The position numbers and the translations under genes were made by a program. DNA of 64,000 nucleotides from Scytalidium lignicola (taxonomy: Eukaryota > Ascomycota > Leotiomycetes): NCBI GenBank assembly GCA_002812745.2, contig NCSJ02000107.1, positions 1 to 64,000 of the forward strand, given 5' to 3'. Each line of letters begins with the position of its first letter. The stretch's first letter is position 1. A model generated the notes under the pieces. The model made no database searches. It saw only the letters and a program-made list of their open reading frames with translations, and had not been told where the DNA came from. This document shows, one piece after another, positions 24,492 through 35,305 of this stretch.

Positions 24492-27470
24492 TCAAGGTAC
24501 AAATATCCTACTGAAGCTAGCCACATCCCTTCTGCAGCAAACACACTTGTCAAAATTATTCATCGCAAGAGTTACACGACAGTCATCACATAGGCTCAGG
24601 CACCTGCAAGGCCAGACAATGATGCTTCGAGGAGCACATTGGCAAACTACACACTGAGGGCCTCCCTCTCCCATACCCGACGCTCCTTTAGCCCATGATG
24701 TCGGCTCCGATGCTGTGGATGCGGGATTCTGAGAAGACCGTCGAGATATGATCAAAAATTCTAAAAGTTGAACCTCTTCTTCTGGGGTAAGTTTGCCTGA
24801 TGGGGAGGAGGGGATGAAATTTGCAGGACGATGACGAGTCGAGATCAAGACTCTTGCACGCTCTCGTTCATGTAAGGCCTTATACCTGGAGCGAGTCAAA
24901 ATTCCGTCACTAACAAAATGCGCAGCTAAGGCCTCTGCCTCAGCTCGTTGCTCGGGCGATTTTGGATGCAAGAGCCGTGCTAAATCTGCTGAAGAGAGAG
25001 GGGTGTCGACAAAAGGAGTGGACTCTCTATAACTCTGTGGAGAATTTTGAGTTGGTGTTCTTTGCCCATCATTTTCGTCGTCAGACTCCCAATCCTGTTC
25101 TCCTGCTGTTGAGTATGACACAACGCTAGTAGTATCGTCATCCATCTCTCTTGTTTCTGGTGTAAAATTTCCGCTATTATCATTGCTCCCCCACCATCCG
25201 CCATTAAGCCACCAGCCGTACAAACTTGTGTCCAGCTTCTCCTCCTCATCTACCTCGTTCCAGTCATCTTCGGTGCTCCGTAAGTGTTTCCTCATCTCTG
25301 CTTCAATATCAACATTCTCGGCAAGCTCCTCGTCATTGCCGAGAAACCAGGAATTCATAGTCCCAGTCTCGTTCCCATCTTTTTCTGTATCACTCTTCTC
25401 GCCCGTCTTAGGCTTACTGGCTAAACGTATGAGCCATCTGGGACGAAACCTTAACCCAACTTTTCCCATTGTAGCAAGTATCAATGAAGCCCATAATCGT
25501 AGCAAAAGCCTGTTGATACCAAGAAAGAACTCTAAGGCCATAATCCACCTCCCACTCCTTTCAGTAGCACCCACGCCATCCCTAAATCCTCGGTCATGAG
25601 ATTTCAGCTTCGTGACTTTTTGGGTTGTCATTTCCCTCGCATATCCACTAGAAGAATTTTGAAGAAGGTTCGTTGGTCGATCTTTGGTCGCCACGAGTCC
25701 CACGCTGCCAGTTAGCCCAGTATTATAATTCAACTCGGTATCTTGTGCTCTGAAGCTAGGTCCAAGCCACTGCGCACCGGTGTTTTCAATTTCTCGCAGT
25801 CTGTCCTCTTCAAGCCAAGTCCACTGTCTCACGGCCACAGCATGGCTCTCATTTAGATAAACAGCTTCACTGGCCATAGTCATGATACCAAAGCCGGTTC
25901 TAAGTAGAGCTGTATAGAAATCCATATGCATCGTTATTCGAATACTCGAAATTGGAATATTCGCCTGCAAGTTTTGGTGCGCTAAAGCTAACCTCCGTAA
26001 AAACCTAGACCTAGAGGAAGATGTGGTCGCGGCTTCCCCTACAGATTCATCTGGGGTGTCTTCATTGCCATTAGGTGGAGCGATTGCTGTCAAAACCAAT
26101 GCGGTTCCATAAAGAATTGAGCACACTATAATGCCGAAAAGGACCAGGACATGAGGGATGAACCCGATAATACAGACCGTTGGAAACCTCAAAAGGCTCT
26201 GATTTTGCAAATCGTCTAAGGAGAAGGTGGAGATGCTCCATACAAGGAAGGACATAAATGATAGCCCCCAGAATCCAGTGTTGATAAGGCGCAAACGACC
26301 CTGTAGGTTAAATACTCCTAGTATTTGACTAGTTAAATGATTCATCGCAGACAAAAAGGCCACAAGAAGCACTTCAGGTGTCGTATTAACTCGTTTCATA
26401 ATCATTGAGCGTGTTATTGCAATATACCGCCCATCTTTTGTATCAGCCGACTTTTCTGACATTCGAGTGATTGGTTTTGTACCACCGAATGAGCCCCAGC
26501 CTAACTGTGCTCCAACTGCTGAATCAGCCTCAGCAAATGCCAGTGAATGCTCGAAAAGCGTCATCCCTGTTTCTGTGGCGACAGGACGACCTTGGACGGC
26601 ACAAGAGAGTGTCTCGATGAATTGACTTGCGCAGAAAGTTTTGAATAGAGGCCAGAGCAATGATAAAGACCCAGTAAGATCAGGAATTAGAGGTTTCATA
26701 GAGATTGATTCGGTTCCTCCTATCACATCATCCTCATCTTCATCGGGAGGTATCATATAGACTGCAAGACATGAGTCCTTATCAGAGGCACCCAATAACA
26801 GACCCGAGCTGAATGTATGTAGCAACCCGCCGTTTTGGGTAAACATAAGCTCTGAGGATTTAGACGCGTTGCCCCATCTAAGAATGGAAAAGTCCGGCGA
26901 AGTCTGACATTGGATTGACTGAAGCAGCCACCGAGCCTGTATGGCGAGCAGGACAATTGGAAGAATTCTGATTGCTAATCGGACTTTCCATGGCAGGGAG
27001 AGATTTCTTCGTGTAGATGCGTATATATGCGTGCGGTTCAAGATAACAGCCATCACTATGCAGCATAATGCCCACTTGCTGGTGGCATAACTGAAAACAC
27101 TGCCAAGTCCTCGGGCGCCTTCTATGGTGAACCTAGATGTAATTCCAGCAACTTGCTCATCAACATCAATGGGTAGCTGTCCTATACCCGGCAATGCATC
27201 ATTTGCTCCTCCGATAGTCACAGCAGCAGCAGTTGCAGCATTGACTATATTATGCGGAGTTGCTTCAGGTATTACTCGTTGTCCAAATCCACCAAAGAGG
27301 CCATCGACAGCTTCCGGAACTGCAAAGAGAGAACCAAGCTTCATGAACATCCTCGGCCCAGCCAGAGCAAGGTCTTTCGGAGACGGTATGTAGTTCGTCA
27401 CATTTGTCCAGTTTCCTGCCCAAGAACCAATATCAAACCTAGCAGTATTGTCGAAAGCTGCCGTAGCCAT
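24492..27470 (-). CDS. Asi3-like membrane RING ubiquitin ligase
   Basis: A single exon encodes 992 residues. A C-terminal C3HC4-like RING (about residues 938-985, CVVCQCAPRSIIVWPCRCLSLCDDC ... CVCCRRD) closely follows the arrangement of the yeast inner-nuclear-membrane ligases Asi1 and Asi3. Several hydrophobic stretches are present in the first half, for example near 130-185 and 400-470, consistent with a multi-pass membrane protein; a 200-residue acidic, Ser-rich region precedes the RING. In yeast the Asi complex degrades mislocalised membrane proteins and latent transcription factors; the same role here is inferred from the RING and topology. No introns are needed. The gene is transcribed toward MTR3. 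Confidence 0.8.
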   Translation of the reverse strand: MATAAFDNTARFDIGSWAGNWTNVTNYIPSPKDLALAGPRMFMKLGSLFAVPEAVDGLFGGFGQRVIPEATPHNIVNAATAAAVTIGGANDALPGIGQLPIDVDEQVAGITSRFTIEGARGLGSVFSYATSKWALCCIVMAVILNRTHIYASTRRNLSLPWKVRLAIRILPIVLLAIQARWLLQSIQCQTSPDFSILRWGNASKSSELMFTQNGGLLHTFSSGLLLGASDKDSCLAVYMIPPDEDEDDVIGGTESISMKPLIPDLTGSLSLLWPLFKTFCASQFIETLSCAVQGRPVATETGMTLFEHSLAFAEADSAVGAQLGWGSFGGTKPITRMSEKSADTKDGRYIAITRSMIMKRVNTTPEVLLVAFLSAMNHLTSQILGVFNLQGRLRLINTGFWGLSFMSFLVWSISTFSLDDLQNQSLLRFPTVCIIGFIPHVLVLFGIIVCSILYGTALVLTAIAPPNGNEDTPDESVGEAATTSSSRSRFLRRLALAHQNLQANIPISSIRITMHMDFYTALLRTGFGIMTMASEAVYLNESHAVAVRQWTWLEEDRLREIENTGAQWLGPSFRAQDTELNYNTGLTGSVGLVATKDRPTNLLQNSSSGYAREMTTQKVTKLKSHDRGFRDGVGATERSGRWIMALEFFLGINRLLLRLWASLILATMGKVGLRFRPRWLIRLASKPKTGEKSDTEKDGNETGTMNSWFLGNDEELAENVDIEAEMRKHLRSTEDDWNEVDEEEKLDTSLYGWWLNGGWWGSNDNSGNFTPETREMDDDTTSVVSYSTAGEQDWESDDENDGQRTPTQNSPQSYRESTPFVDTPLSSADLARLLHPKSPEQRAEAEALAAHFVSDGILTRSRYKALHERERARVLISTRHRPANFIPSSPSGKLTPEEEVQLLEFLIISRRSSQNPASTASEPTSWAKGASGMGEGGPQCVVCQCAPRSIIVWPCRCLSLCDDCRVTLAMNNFDKCVCCRRDVASFSRIFVP

Positions 27471-27926
27471 GATGATCCAGAGTAGTGCCCTAGATCAACA
27501 AGGATAGTTCGACTGGTCGGATGCGTCCGTGTCTGTGGTGATTTTATAGGATCATCGGATCCCTAGAGTTCAAGGCGCGGGTATATCATGCGACTTGAAA
27601 GAGCCTTTGCTAGTCTTTTAAGTTAGTCTGTGTGTGCACTCCGAATGTTTCTGATATCGTTATCGACAGTCGTCATGAATGCAAGTGCCACAATTGTCCC
27701 ACCTTCCGCCTCGCACCTCGGTGAAGGGTGAAGCACGTCATTCCTCAGGCATTTACGGGCACCGACACATGGATGCCCGGCACTTATTTCACATCAAAGA
27801 TATAAGGGTTCTATGCAGTTCTTCAAGTGCTTTCGAAGTGCTCTCTATTATACTACATTATATCTATTTGGATTTTTTCTTTGATTACTACTCATGAAAT
27901 CCTCTGAGGCTAGAAATTACCCCCTT
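27471..27926. promoter_or_regulatory. RING-gene promoter / SEN34 3' flank
   Basis: Spacer of 456 bases between two genes on the same strand. No motif stands out. Confidence 0.45.
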
Positions 27927-28856
27927 TCACATCCCACCCCACTCAATACTAAATGTTCTGACACTTTGTTCCTTTGAACCTGCATCGGGATCTTCACCAC
28001 CAATAAGGAAGCCCTTCTTGACACCAGTACCCAACCTGCCACCTCCCACAAGATCAAGCATGGGGATTTCCTGGTTCCAGCCATATCCAACGGCAAGGAA
28101 ATGGCTATGGAATCGTAAAGGATCTCCAGGATATACCGTATAATCACAGCCAAACCGCAGACCAGGTGTTAAGAAATAATTACGTGAATGTAAATGTGCG
28201 AACAGTGGATAAGATAATGGAACTGGGGGATCTGGTGGTGGTGTCGGATTCTCTGGCAATTGTTGGGGGGGATAGGTAGTAGTTAACGTAACAGCCAGTG
28301 GAGTGGCAGAAGGAGAGGCAGGAGATAACACTGGTGAAGATGGTGTTGCATCAAAGAGAAATGACTCCAATGCATCACCCTCCGGCGTCCTAGAATCTTT
28401 ACTAGTGTTGCCTGCATCTTTTATACCTTTAGCTGTAGTTGAATCTTTCTTTGCATTTTGAGCAGCAGCCCTGGCTAGCCCATGCGCCTGGCGTTGCCTC
28501 GACTCTTCGTCAGCAGCACGTTTCGCCTTAATACCCTCGGATCTGAGAGAATCCAGATACTTCCGTCTGTCAGCTCCTTCAAAAGTACTGAACTTTTGTC
28601 TATGCCACGCTGAATCATCGACGATATATGCTACTTCTTTATCAACAAGCAGTTTAGCCTCCTCGGAAAGCAGTTCGACTGGAAGACCTAGGAATACATT
28701 CTGCTGTGGAATCTGCGGAATGCTACCTATGAGAACACCACATATATGATGTTTCCTACGTAGGTAAGTCACGACATTGATGTCGAATAGCAAATACCGG
28801 CCACCGATCAAGGATATCGGAATTGGCTCTGAGATGGAGTCAAATACTTCGGTCAT
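27927..28856 (-). CDS. SEN34: tRNA-splicing endonuclease catalytic subunit Sen34
   Basis: One exon encodes 309 residues. Sen34 cuts the 3' splice site of intron-bearing pre-tRNAs within the Sen2-Sen15-Sen34-Sen54 complex. The N-terminal domain contains LLFDINVVTYLRRKHHICGVLIG. A charged linker (about residues 95-200) joins it to the C-terminal nuclease domain. The catalytic triad is visible there: Tyr in DYTVYPGDP, His in LRFHSHF and Lys in GTGVKKGFLIGGE. Length and layout fit ascomycete Sen34. No unusual feature is seen. Confidence 0.95.
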   Translation of the reverse strand: MTEVFDSISEPIPISLIGGRYLLFDINVVTYLRRKHHICGVLIGSIPQIPQQNVFLGLPVELLSEEAKLLVDKEVAYIVDDSAWHRQKFSTFEGADRRKYLDSLRSEGIKAKRAADEESRQRQAHGLARAAAQNAKKDSTTAKGIKDAGNTSKDSRTPEGDALESFLFDATPSSPVLSPASPSATPLAVTLTTTYPPQQLPENPTPPPDPPVPLSYPLFAHLHSRNYFLTPGLRFGCDYTVYPGDPLRFHSHFLAVGYGWNQEIPMLDLVGGGRLGTGVKKGFLIGGEDPDAGSKEQSVRTFSIEWGGM

Positions 28857-29720
28857 TGTTATGCCTTGATAATCGGCAAAGCCAAAGTGCTTACTATTAT
28901 CATGTTAGCAGAGATCGTAAAGCTCACTGAAGGATCTCGATTGCATATGAATAGCGATATATCATGCATTGAAAACAATTTTAACATCATTCCTAGAATA
29001 ATTTCTAGTATCAGGGGATTGACAGATATTGGGTTTGTAATCATATTGCTAAATTTGAGACTGTATGAAGAAATCATCAATCTTACCTCAGATAAGTTTA
29101 AAAAGTAGTTCTAAAAGTTGAATTGGTAGGAAAAGAAGTTAGAGAAAAGTTGTTTTCAAGTTAAACGGTTAACTCGCTTACAGCTATCGAAGTAACCGCA
29201 CGCGTAGTTAGCTTTACTGCTTTACGATCACTATCGTCCACCATAGTAGCTATTCCGTGTATTCCTATGGGCAAAACCAGACTTCACATGTGCAAAGTAC
29301 CATTTCACTTAACGTTAGAAACTGTGAATATATGGCTCCTATTTTACTTTTGGCATTGATGGTAGCTGTGCCGATTGTCTTATTTATCGGTACATAGCCT
29401 TGCAGATTGGACTGTTAATGTTAATAACTAACAGAGTTCAGCATGGTTGATCGCGTCTTCATGCCTAGGTGATAACCTTCGTGTCCGCCTATCTAACACC
29501 ACCCTACATCCGCGACGCCTAGTCTTCGATCGAAACTACTTCAGGACCATTACTTCTTCAGGGCATGGTACCTGGAATCAGATCGAAATGGAAGATATGC
29601 TGGGAGAGAGTCCTCGGAGCTCCATGGATTTTGAAGAACGGCGGATCTGATTCTCCAGACAAAGCTTAGAGGACAAAGCAACCTACGAAAATGTGCTTCC
29701 TCATTGCTTTGAAACGACCA
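28857..29720. other. SEN34 upstream region
   Basis: An 864-base AT-rich spacer upstream of SEN34 and downstream of ELP4. It contains an ACGCGT (MCB-type) hexamer near 29200. A 67-codon plus-strand frame at 29447-29650 starts with ATG but shows no domain. Confidence 0.45.
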
Positions 29721-31017
29721 TTAGAATTCAATGTCTACTTTTGTTGACTTGCCTTGTCCATGATTGTCATGTGTAGCTCCTTGTTGAACTTCTGCGTCAG
29801 TTGCCACAGGAGGTAAGCTAAAAGGTTTCAAAACTAGGCCTTTCCTTCTGCTCAGGGTGAAGGCCAAGTCATCACCAAGCCGACTTAGCTCTCCACCTCC
29901 TCCACCATTCTCCTGGAAGATGGGCAACCGATGCACATTCAACATACCTTGTGGGGGTTCCTCCTGAGTGGCAATATCTCCTGAAACTACCTTTGCAGGG
30001 ATGGAAGTTACAGGGAATGGTGCAAGTTCCAGAACTCCATCACTTAAGAGTTCCATCCAGCGTGTCAACCCTGAACTTCGTGGGTAGAGGGTTAGTGGGA
30101 GAGTTATCATTGCTGTCAAGCGGCTTGGATAACTTCGAAGCAGTGCACGAAGAGCATGCAGAAACTGTAAGATAATCTCAGGCCGGGATAAATCAGCTGG
30201 ATAAAGAGCAGGGGACAGGAGGTTTGGAATAATGACTCGGTGTATCGACTGGGGGGTTGAATTAGACAGCTGGGTAATGAGATACTGCAAGAAAGCTGAA
30301 AAAGGAGACCTCGACTGCCTTGCCACTGTGAAGTCTAAAGGAGAATGGGTAATTGTTGGGATGAACTGTACTGGTGACGGAGATGGTAGAGCCAGTCTCT
30401 TGCTGAAATCAAAGTCGTGACAGAATATAGGCATATTGGAGTTTGACGTGCCCGCAGATACTTGTTGTGCGGCTCTGTCTACGCATTTGAGAAGGGTCAG
30501 CCTCTGAATGTGCTCCCATATAAAGGTGAAATTTTGATGCTTGAATTAACATATATACAGCAAAGGATTGCCCACCTCTACTGCTTGCTCCAAACTCCCC
30601 CAACCGCTCATATCTCCACGCAATCTTCATCTTTTCTTCTGATACCCTTCTCTCCTCGGTCTGAAGTGATTTTCCATCTCCAACAGCTAGCCCAGGCAAT
30701 TCTCTTCCCCACGCTTCTGGCAAACCAAGTACATGCACGTGATGACCTTGGACGACACCTTCAGCAGCATAATATCGGAGTAAAACACCACCAAAGTCAG
30801 TGGTTCCACTCTCCTCGATAAATAAAGAGCATCCAAGAACTAATCCACCGTGGCCAGCCAACAAAGCATCGAGCGACTTTGTGCCAGTAGACGTTGTCAG
30901 GCGTCCATCAAGAGGTGAAGGACGAACCCCAGGAATAGGCGTCTTTTCAACAGACGAATTGTTCAAAGAAGAACTCCCTGATTGAGAAAGAACTACATTT
31001 CTCTTTCGAAATGACAT
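29721..31017 (-). CDS. ELP4: Elongator complex protein 4
   Basis: Two exons, 31017-30576 and 30478-29721, sum to 1200 bases and give 399 residues of the PAXNEB/Elp4 family. Elp4 forms a RecA-like hexameric ring with Elp5 and Elp6 in Elongator, which modifies wobble uridines of tRNAs. Diagnostic segments are the leader PGVRPSPLDGRLTTSTGTKSLD, the LGCSLFIEE strand, RYYAAEGVVQGH and IAWRYERL just before the intron. The intron joins SSR to DRAAQQVSAG and requires the TAG acceptor at 30479; a nearby CAG would break the frame. The last 40 residues are charged and probably disordered. The gene is divergent from RPB8. Confidence 0.93.
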
Positions 31018-31551
31018 CTCGCATTCTTCAGTTCATCACAATCCTATGGCACAATCTTGTGAACATTGTCATTCCCTTCCACAAAAGCCCAAAAAGAGAA
31101 TATGCACGGAAAAACACAACCGCCGAAATCCCGAACCTCCCCAAATTTATCATTTTGCCTGATAAGTATGGTCACTCATCTCAAGCTCCAAAGAGACAGA
31201 AGATCTATGATTTCGGAGAGACTGATTGCATCCACCTAATTACGAACGTCCCGGCACGCCAGCGCGACAAAAGCATTCAACTGTTCCACAAAATCTACCT
31301 AGAAAATCCCTACAACGCCACACCTGGCTATCTTCTCCGTACCCTTGAGAGCACACTGGGCGTAAAATCTCGCGACGACGAGGGGAAATTGCAAGTCTTC
31401 AACAAAAAGTTCACCTTCGAAACTTCCCAGTTCGAGTCTCATCTGCGACTTCCAAGCTTTATCTCCTTCCGCCTGTTTACTAAGGGCCGGGAGTTCTTGA
31501 AGGGAGCTGTCCATTTTCGCAAGCAAAACGGCCTAGATCCTAGCTACTACA
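31018..31551. promoter_or_regulatory. ELP4 / RPB8 bidirectional promoter, open in one frame
   Basis: These 534 bases separate the start codons of two divergent genes. Unusually, one plus-strand frame is open from 31011 to 31583 (190 codons) through the whole spacer and past the RPB8 start codon. I see no domain in it and do not call it a gene. Confidence 0.5.
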
Positions 31552-32047
31552 ATGGCGAGCGCGGGGGATTCCCAGCTCTTTGATGAGACTTTTAGAATCA
31601 CTACCTACGATCAATCGAAGTACGATCGAGTCGCACGAATTGGCGCAACTTCTTCGGATTCCCAGACCGTAATGACTCTTGATATCAACATTGAATTATT
31701 CCCTTGCGCTGTTGGGGAGACGCTGCATGTTGTTCTTGCTTCATCGTTGGCGCTGGATGGAAGCAAAGACGATAGCAGAGGCTGGAGAGATGTAGGAAGG
31801 CATGGACAGGGAGAAGCAACTCTGGCTGATATGTTCGACTATGTTTGCCATGGCAAGATATACAAATTCGAGGACGGAGATGATGAGACAATGTAAGATT
31901 ATTCTACCTCTTCAACTTTAATTGCGCTGACCTTCTTCTAGAAAGGCTTATGTTTCTTTCGGTGGACTGTTAATGGCTCTCGAAGGTCCTTACAAGAAGC
32001 TTACTCCTCTAAGGGTAGACTATGCCTACCTGCTCACAAAGAAATAG
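31552..32047 (+). CDS. RPB8: RNA polymerase I/II/III shared subunit Rpb8 (RPABC3)
   Basis: Exons 31552-31892 and 31942-32047 sum to 447 bases, giving 148 residues, the usual size of Rpb8. This OB-fold subunit is common to all three nuclear RNA polymerases. The N-terminal strand LFDETFRITTYDQSKYDRVARI and the C-terminal block YVSFGGLLMALEGPYKKL followed by LRVDYAYLL are diagnostic. The intron donor lies within the Met codon of ETM, and the splice yields IKAYVSFGG. Expression should be constitutive. The upstream open frame that overlaps the ATG might influence which start is used, but that is inference. Confidence 0.96.
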
Positions 32048-32309
32048 GAAGCGGATCTCATGCATAGACTCCTATTTTATTTCCTTTTTTCTTTCTTTGT
32101 GTGAATTACTCTTTCATACTCCAGCCGGCTTTGCTGGAAGGCGTAGCGGATAACAAAAGTACGGAGTTAGGGAGATATGTATCTACCTCCATCAATGGAA
32201 TATTAACGACCCTCTGTGTCCCAAATGCGATCATTTGACTAGATAACTTGACAGAAATCCCCGATTAGTGACTATCAAGTGAAGCAGATTCTATCAATAT
32301 TTCCAGATG

Positions 32310-33427
32310 CTAACTTCTATGATGTGGCCCGGGATATTCCAAATCTCTATGAAGTCTTCTCTTAATCTCTTCAAAATTAGGCTCATTCTCTGGCGTCAAC
32401 ACTCCATGCCTAATGAAGAAATCTAACACAACTATAGCACAGTTTGGTTTGAACTCCCCCTTCGCCAGATGCTCTTGCACCTCTTCCACGGTCCAGAGAT
32501 AGAATTCGTCGACCTCGGTATCATTGATGCTGGGGACTACCTCATGAGGCAATTCCAGCTCATAGACATGTTGACACTCAGGCTGGATCAATCCAGTTTC
32601 TCCACCGGCGTTTGCACCACGGGTATAACAATATGTCACCGTTCCAGTATAGACTGCTTTTTCCTTGACCAAGTCTTCTGGTAAACTAGCTTCTTCGTGT
32701 GCCTCTCGCACAAGACATTCAAGGGGGTCCTCACCGCTAGCTATCCCTCCAGCTACAGTGTTGTCAAGCATGCCAGCATAAGTCTGCTTTGTCGCTGCTC
32801 TTCTTGGGATCCATAGCTTTATACCGTGACTAGACTCTGGGGACTTGGTATATGCCATCATATGGATGCCATAGGTAACCACGCCAAAGAGGGAGGCCGC
32901 CGCGCGCTCGATGTTGAAGAGGATCTCATTTCTTGGGCCATATACAGGATAGAGCTCATCTCTCCAACCCGAGAGAATCTCAAATGTCTTATTTTTGCGC
33001 CAATAATCACTCGTAGCTGCTACGACTTTACTCCTCTCCCCTTCTGTCTGCAGTTGGAAAGCTGATATAGTCCTTTTCGCCCGGTTCACTTCGAGCTCTC
33101 CCTTTATTGACACAGGGACCTTAGCAAAACGGTTAAAGACCGATTCGAGCATGTGGCCGAGAGGCACTTCAGCATCCCCATCCTGCCAGACCAACGTATA
33201 CAATGAGCCAAGTAACTCTGCGTGGGCTTTAGGATCCTTGTCTGCATATGGGAAGCTGAACTACATGAGCACAGCGTCCTCTTTTTAAGTGTATTATGAT
33301 ATATTATTACTGCACAATGGTTTGAATCCTCAAAACGAACCCTGTACTACTCGATATATCGGACTAGGAAACAGAAAGATTGGACCTACTTATCACAGTC
33401 ATTCATAAGATCTAGATTTGACTTCAT
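32310..33427 (-). CDS. DUF4743/Nudix hydrolase (thiamine-pyrophosphokinase-related)
   Basis: Exons 33427-33390 and 33255-32310 sum to 984 bases and encode 327 residues. The protein pairs an N-terminal DUF4743 domain (LDLMNDCDNFPYAD, restored by the splice) with a Nudix domain, as in yeast YJR142W and plant Nudix 20/24. The Nudix box is at about residues 180-202: GGIASGEDPLECLVREAHEEA, with the usual glycine after the EE pair replaced by Ser. Family members have been reported to act on damaged thiamine diphosphate forms, so a metabolite-repair role is possible. The first exon is short (38 bases) and identified by its match to the family start. Confidence 0.88.
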
Positions 33428-33809
33428 GATTGCCTTCTCTTTATTAGCCGCCCTATATTCAAAAATTTTCTTCGTTAGAAGTCGTGCCGCGTTTAGTGAG
33501 TGGTTCTTCTTTTCCAAACAAAGAAGCCCCTCCTCGATTTCTTTCCCCGATGTTTCTCGAGCATTCGCGAAAACGCGATGTCAGTGATCTGCCCCACCAG
33601 ATCTGTACTAATACAGTAATACCCCGCCTGCCCACTACAAGTAAATGGCAGGGTCTTACCACCCACAGGTAGAGCCACACCTCATATCAGTAGCATCTGG
33701 TGATGACATTCTCCTTTAACCGCCTCTCTTTTTAAGATCTCTTCAATTCCCCAATTTCCTCCCTCCTCATCTTACACCTCAATCAAGATTAAAACATACA
33801 CCCCCCGCA
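33428..33809. promoter_or_regulatory. Divergent promoter, pyrimidine-rich on the OPI10 side
   Basis: A 382-base spacer between divergent genes. The last 90 bases before OPI10 are C/T-rich, a common feature of constitutive promoters in filamentous ascomycetes. No specific site is assigned. Confidence 0.5.
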
Positions 33810-34523
33810 ATGTCCGCTCTCCCCCATCCATTCGGCATAATCCCCACAGGCTGTCCCATCATCGTCGACCCAACCACCATCCCCTCCGAAACCTCCTTCG
33901 TCTACACCCTCCCAGCCCGCAGATTCTCCCACATCGTCGTCTTCCTCCTCCCCGGCGTAACCCTACCGCCCAACACCGCCGCGGCGATATACATAGCCGT
34001 AGCCCCCAAGACCAATGTGGTGGTCTCGCAGCCGGAAACCTTCAAGTTCCTCGGCGGCATCGGACAAGGCAAGGAAAGCGGCATCTTCAAAATCAACAAC
34101 CTGACGGCTGCTGGTGCAGGAGGAGGATTAGGAGGTGAAACTAGCATCGGCGAGGTCGACATGGACGCGCCCGATACGCCACAGGTCTCCGAGATCACAA
34201 TTGGCATCTCCATTGAGCCCGCCGAATCAGTGGCCGCGCGAATGCCCGTTGTGCCGGTCGTGGATAATAACGGTGGTGCTGATGGGGGCTTGGAAAGTTC
34301 TTCTGCTCTCGTGCGTGTGGGCAGGGGAGCTCCATCACAGGCAGCTACGCTGATAATAGCGCAGCGGATTATTAAAAATGCCTTCGACTATCTGGCTAGT
34401 TTTGGTGGGAGCATGGCGAATGGGGTTGAGGTGGTGCCATTGAAGGCTTTTAATGACTGGTGGAGGAAATTCGAATCCAGGGTTAGGAGTGATCCGTCCT
34501 TTTTGGAAAGAGTTGCCGATTGA
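33810..34523 (+). CDS. OPI10: Opi10/Hikeshi family protein
   Basis: A single exon encodes 237 residues. The N-terminal half carries the family signature FGIIPTGCPII, TLPARRFSHIVVFLLPG and TFKFLGGIGQGKESGIFKI. The human homologue Hikeshi imports Hsp70 into the nucleus under heat stress; yeast Opi10 mutants overproduce inositol. The C-terminal half ends in a conserved WW-containing helix (AFNDWWRKFESRV) preceded by a Gly/Ala-rich insert. Codon use in the first third is GC-rich compared with neighbours, which suggests high expression, not transfer. The 3' end has no intron. Confidence 0.93.
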   Translation: MSALPHPFGIIPTGCPIIVDPTTIPSETSFVYTLPARRFSHIVVFLLPGVTLPPNTAAAIYIAVAPKTNVVVSQPETFKFLGGIGQGKESGIFKINNLTAAGAGGGLGGETSIGEVDMDAPDTPQVSEITIGISIEPAESVAARMPVVPVVDNNGGADGGLESSSALVRVGRGAPSQAATLIIAQRIIKNAFDYLASFGGSMANGVEVVPLKAFNDWWRKFESRVRSDPSFLERVAD

Positions 34524-35305
34524 AAGGGATGCTGGAATGGATAGCAGTTTTTTGTTATTAGAGGAATCTAGACGGAAAAGAAGAGAGTCATGCTTGATGA
34601 ATACGTCATCGGAAGGACCTGGGAGGGATATTGAGAGAGGTATAAAAACCACCTTGACAAGCGTCAGGAGGACATGGTTAAGTGGATTAGCTGCTCTCTG
34701 CCAGGTAGAGACAGATTACTGTTGTGATGCCGATCACACGAGGTGCGATTAAGCGGTTCAAGTGGATCTCGAGGGTGGTGAATATTGTTTTTATTTGCGT
34801 TGTCGAGAGTACTTGAGGATTCAAGATATACCCACGGCGTTCTACTACCATATGTATCATTAAGTAAAAGCCTCAATGGCTGTTTATACCAAATAAAGAT
34901 ATTTAATCGCTGCCTTAGACCTCACACGAGCACCAACTGTCACTAGAGAAAATATTCACAATCCTTCAATTGGCATGATGCTACCTATTAAACTTATTAA
35001 ATTTAGATTCTATTTAGTTACTCCTGACTTATGCCCGCAGCAAAAGTGTGTACAAGAACATCTGGTTCAATAAAGACCTCAAACAGGATAAGCGTACAAG
35101 GACGGCCAATCCGTACCAGAAACGCCTATTCCAACAACAAAAGCGCCGCGCTATGTACAATTAAAAACATCTTCCCAAGCCAATGATCTTAACCCCCCGG
35201 ACCAGCTCTGGAGGGGAAAAGAATGCCCTCGAGCAATAACACCACGTCCTCGGTTCCTTAAAATCATGTCTCGTGAGCTTTTAAATAATAACCATTCCCT
35301 TACGT
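34524..35305. other. Convergent 3' spacer
   Basis: Spacer between the 3' ends of OPI10 and YND1. Two overlapping open frames near 34335-34876 lie on opposite strands and show no features. No gene is called. Confidence 0.5.

Noticed and set aside
29447..29650. A 67-codon plus-strand ORF upstream of SEN34
   Set aside because: No recognisable features and no splice context; length is within chance expectation.
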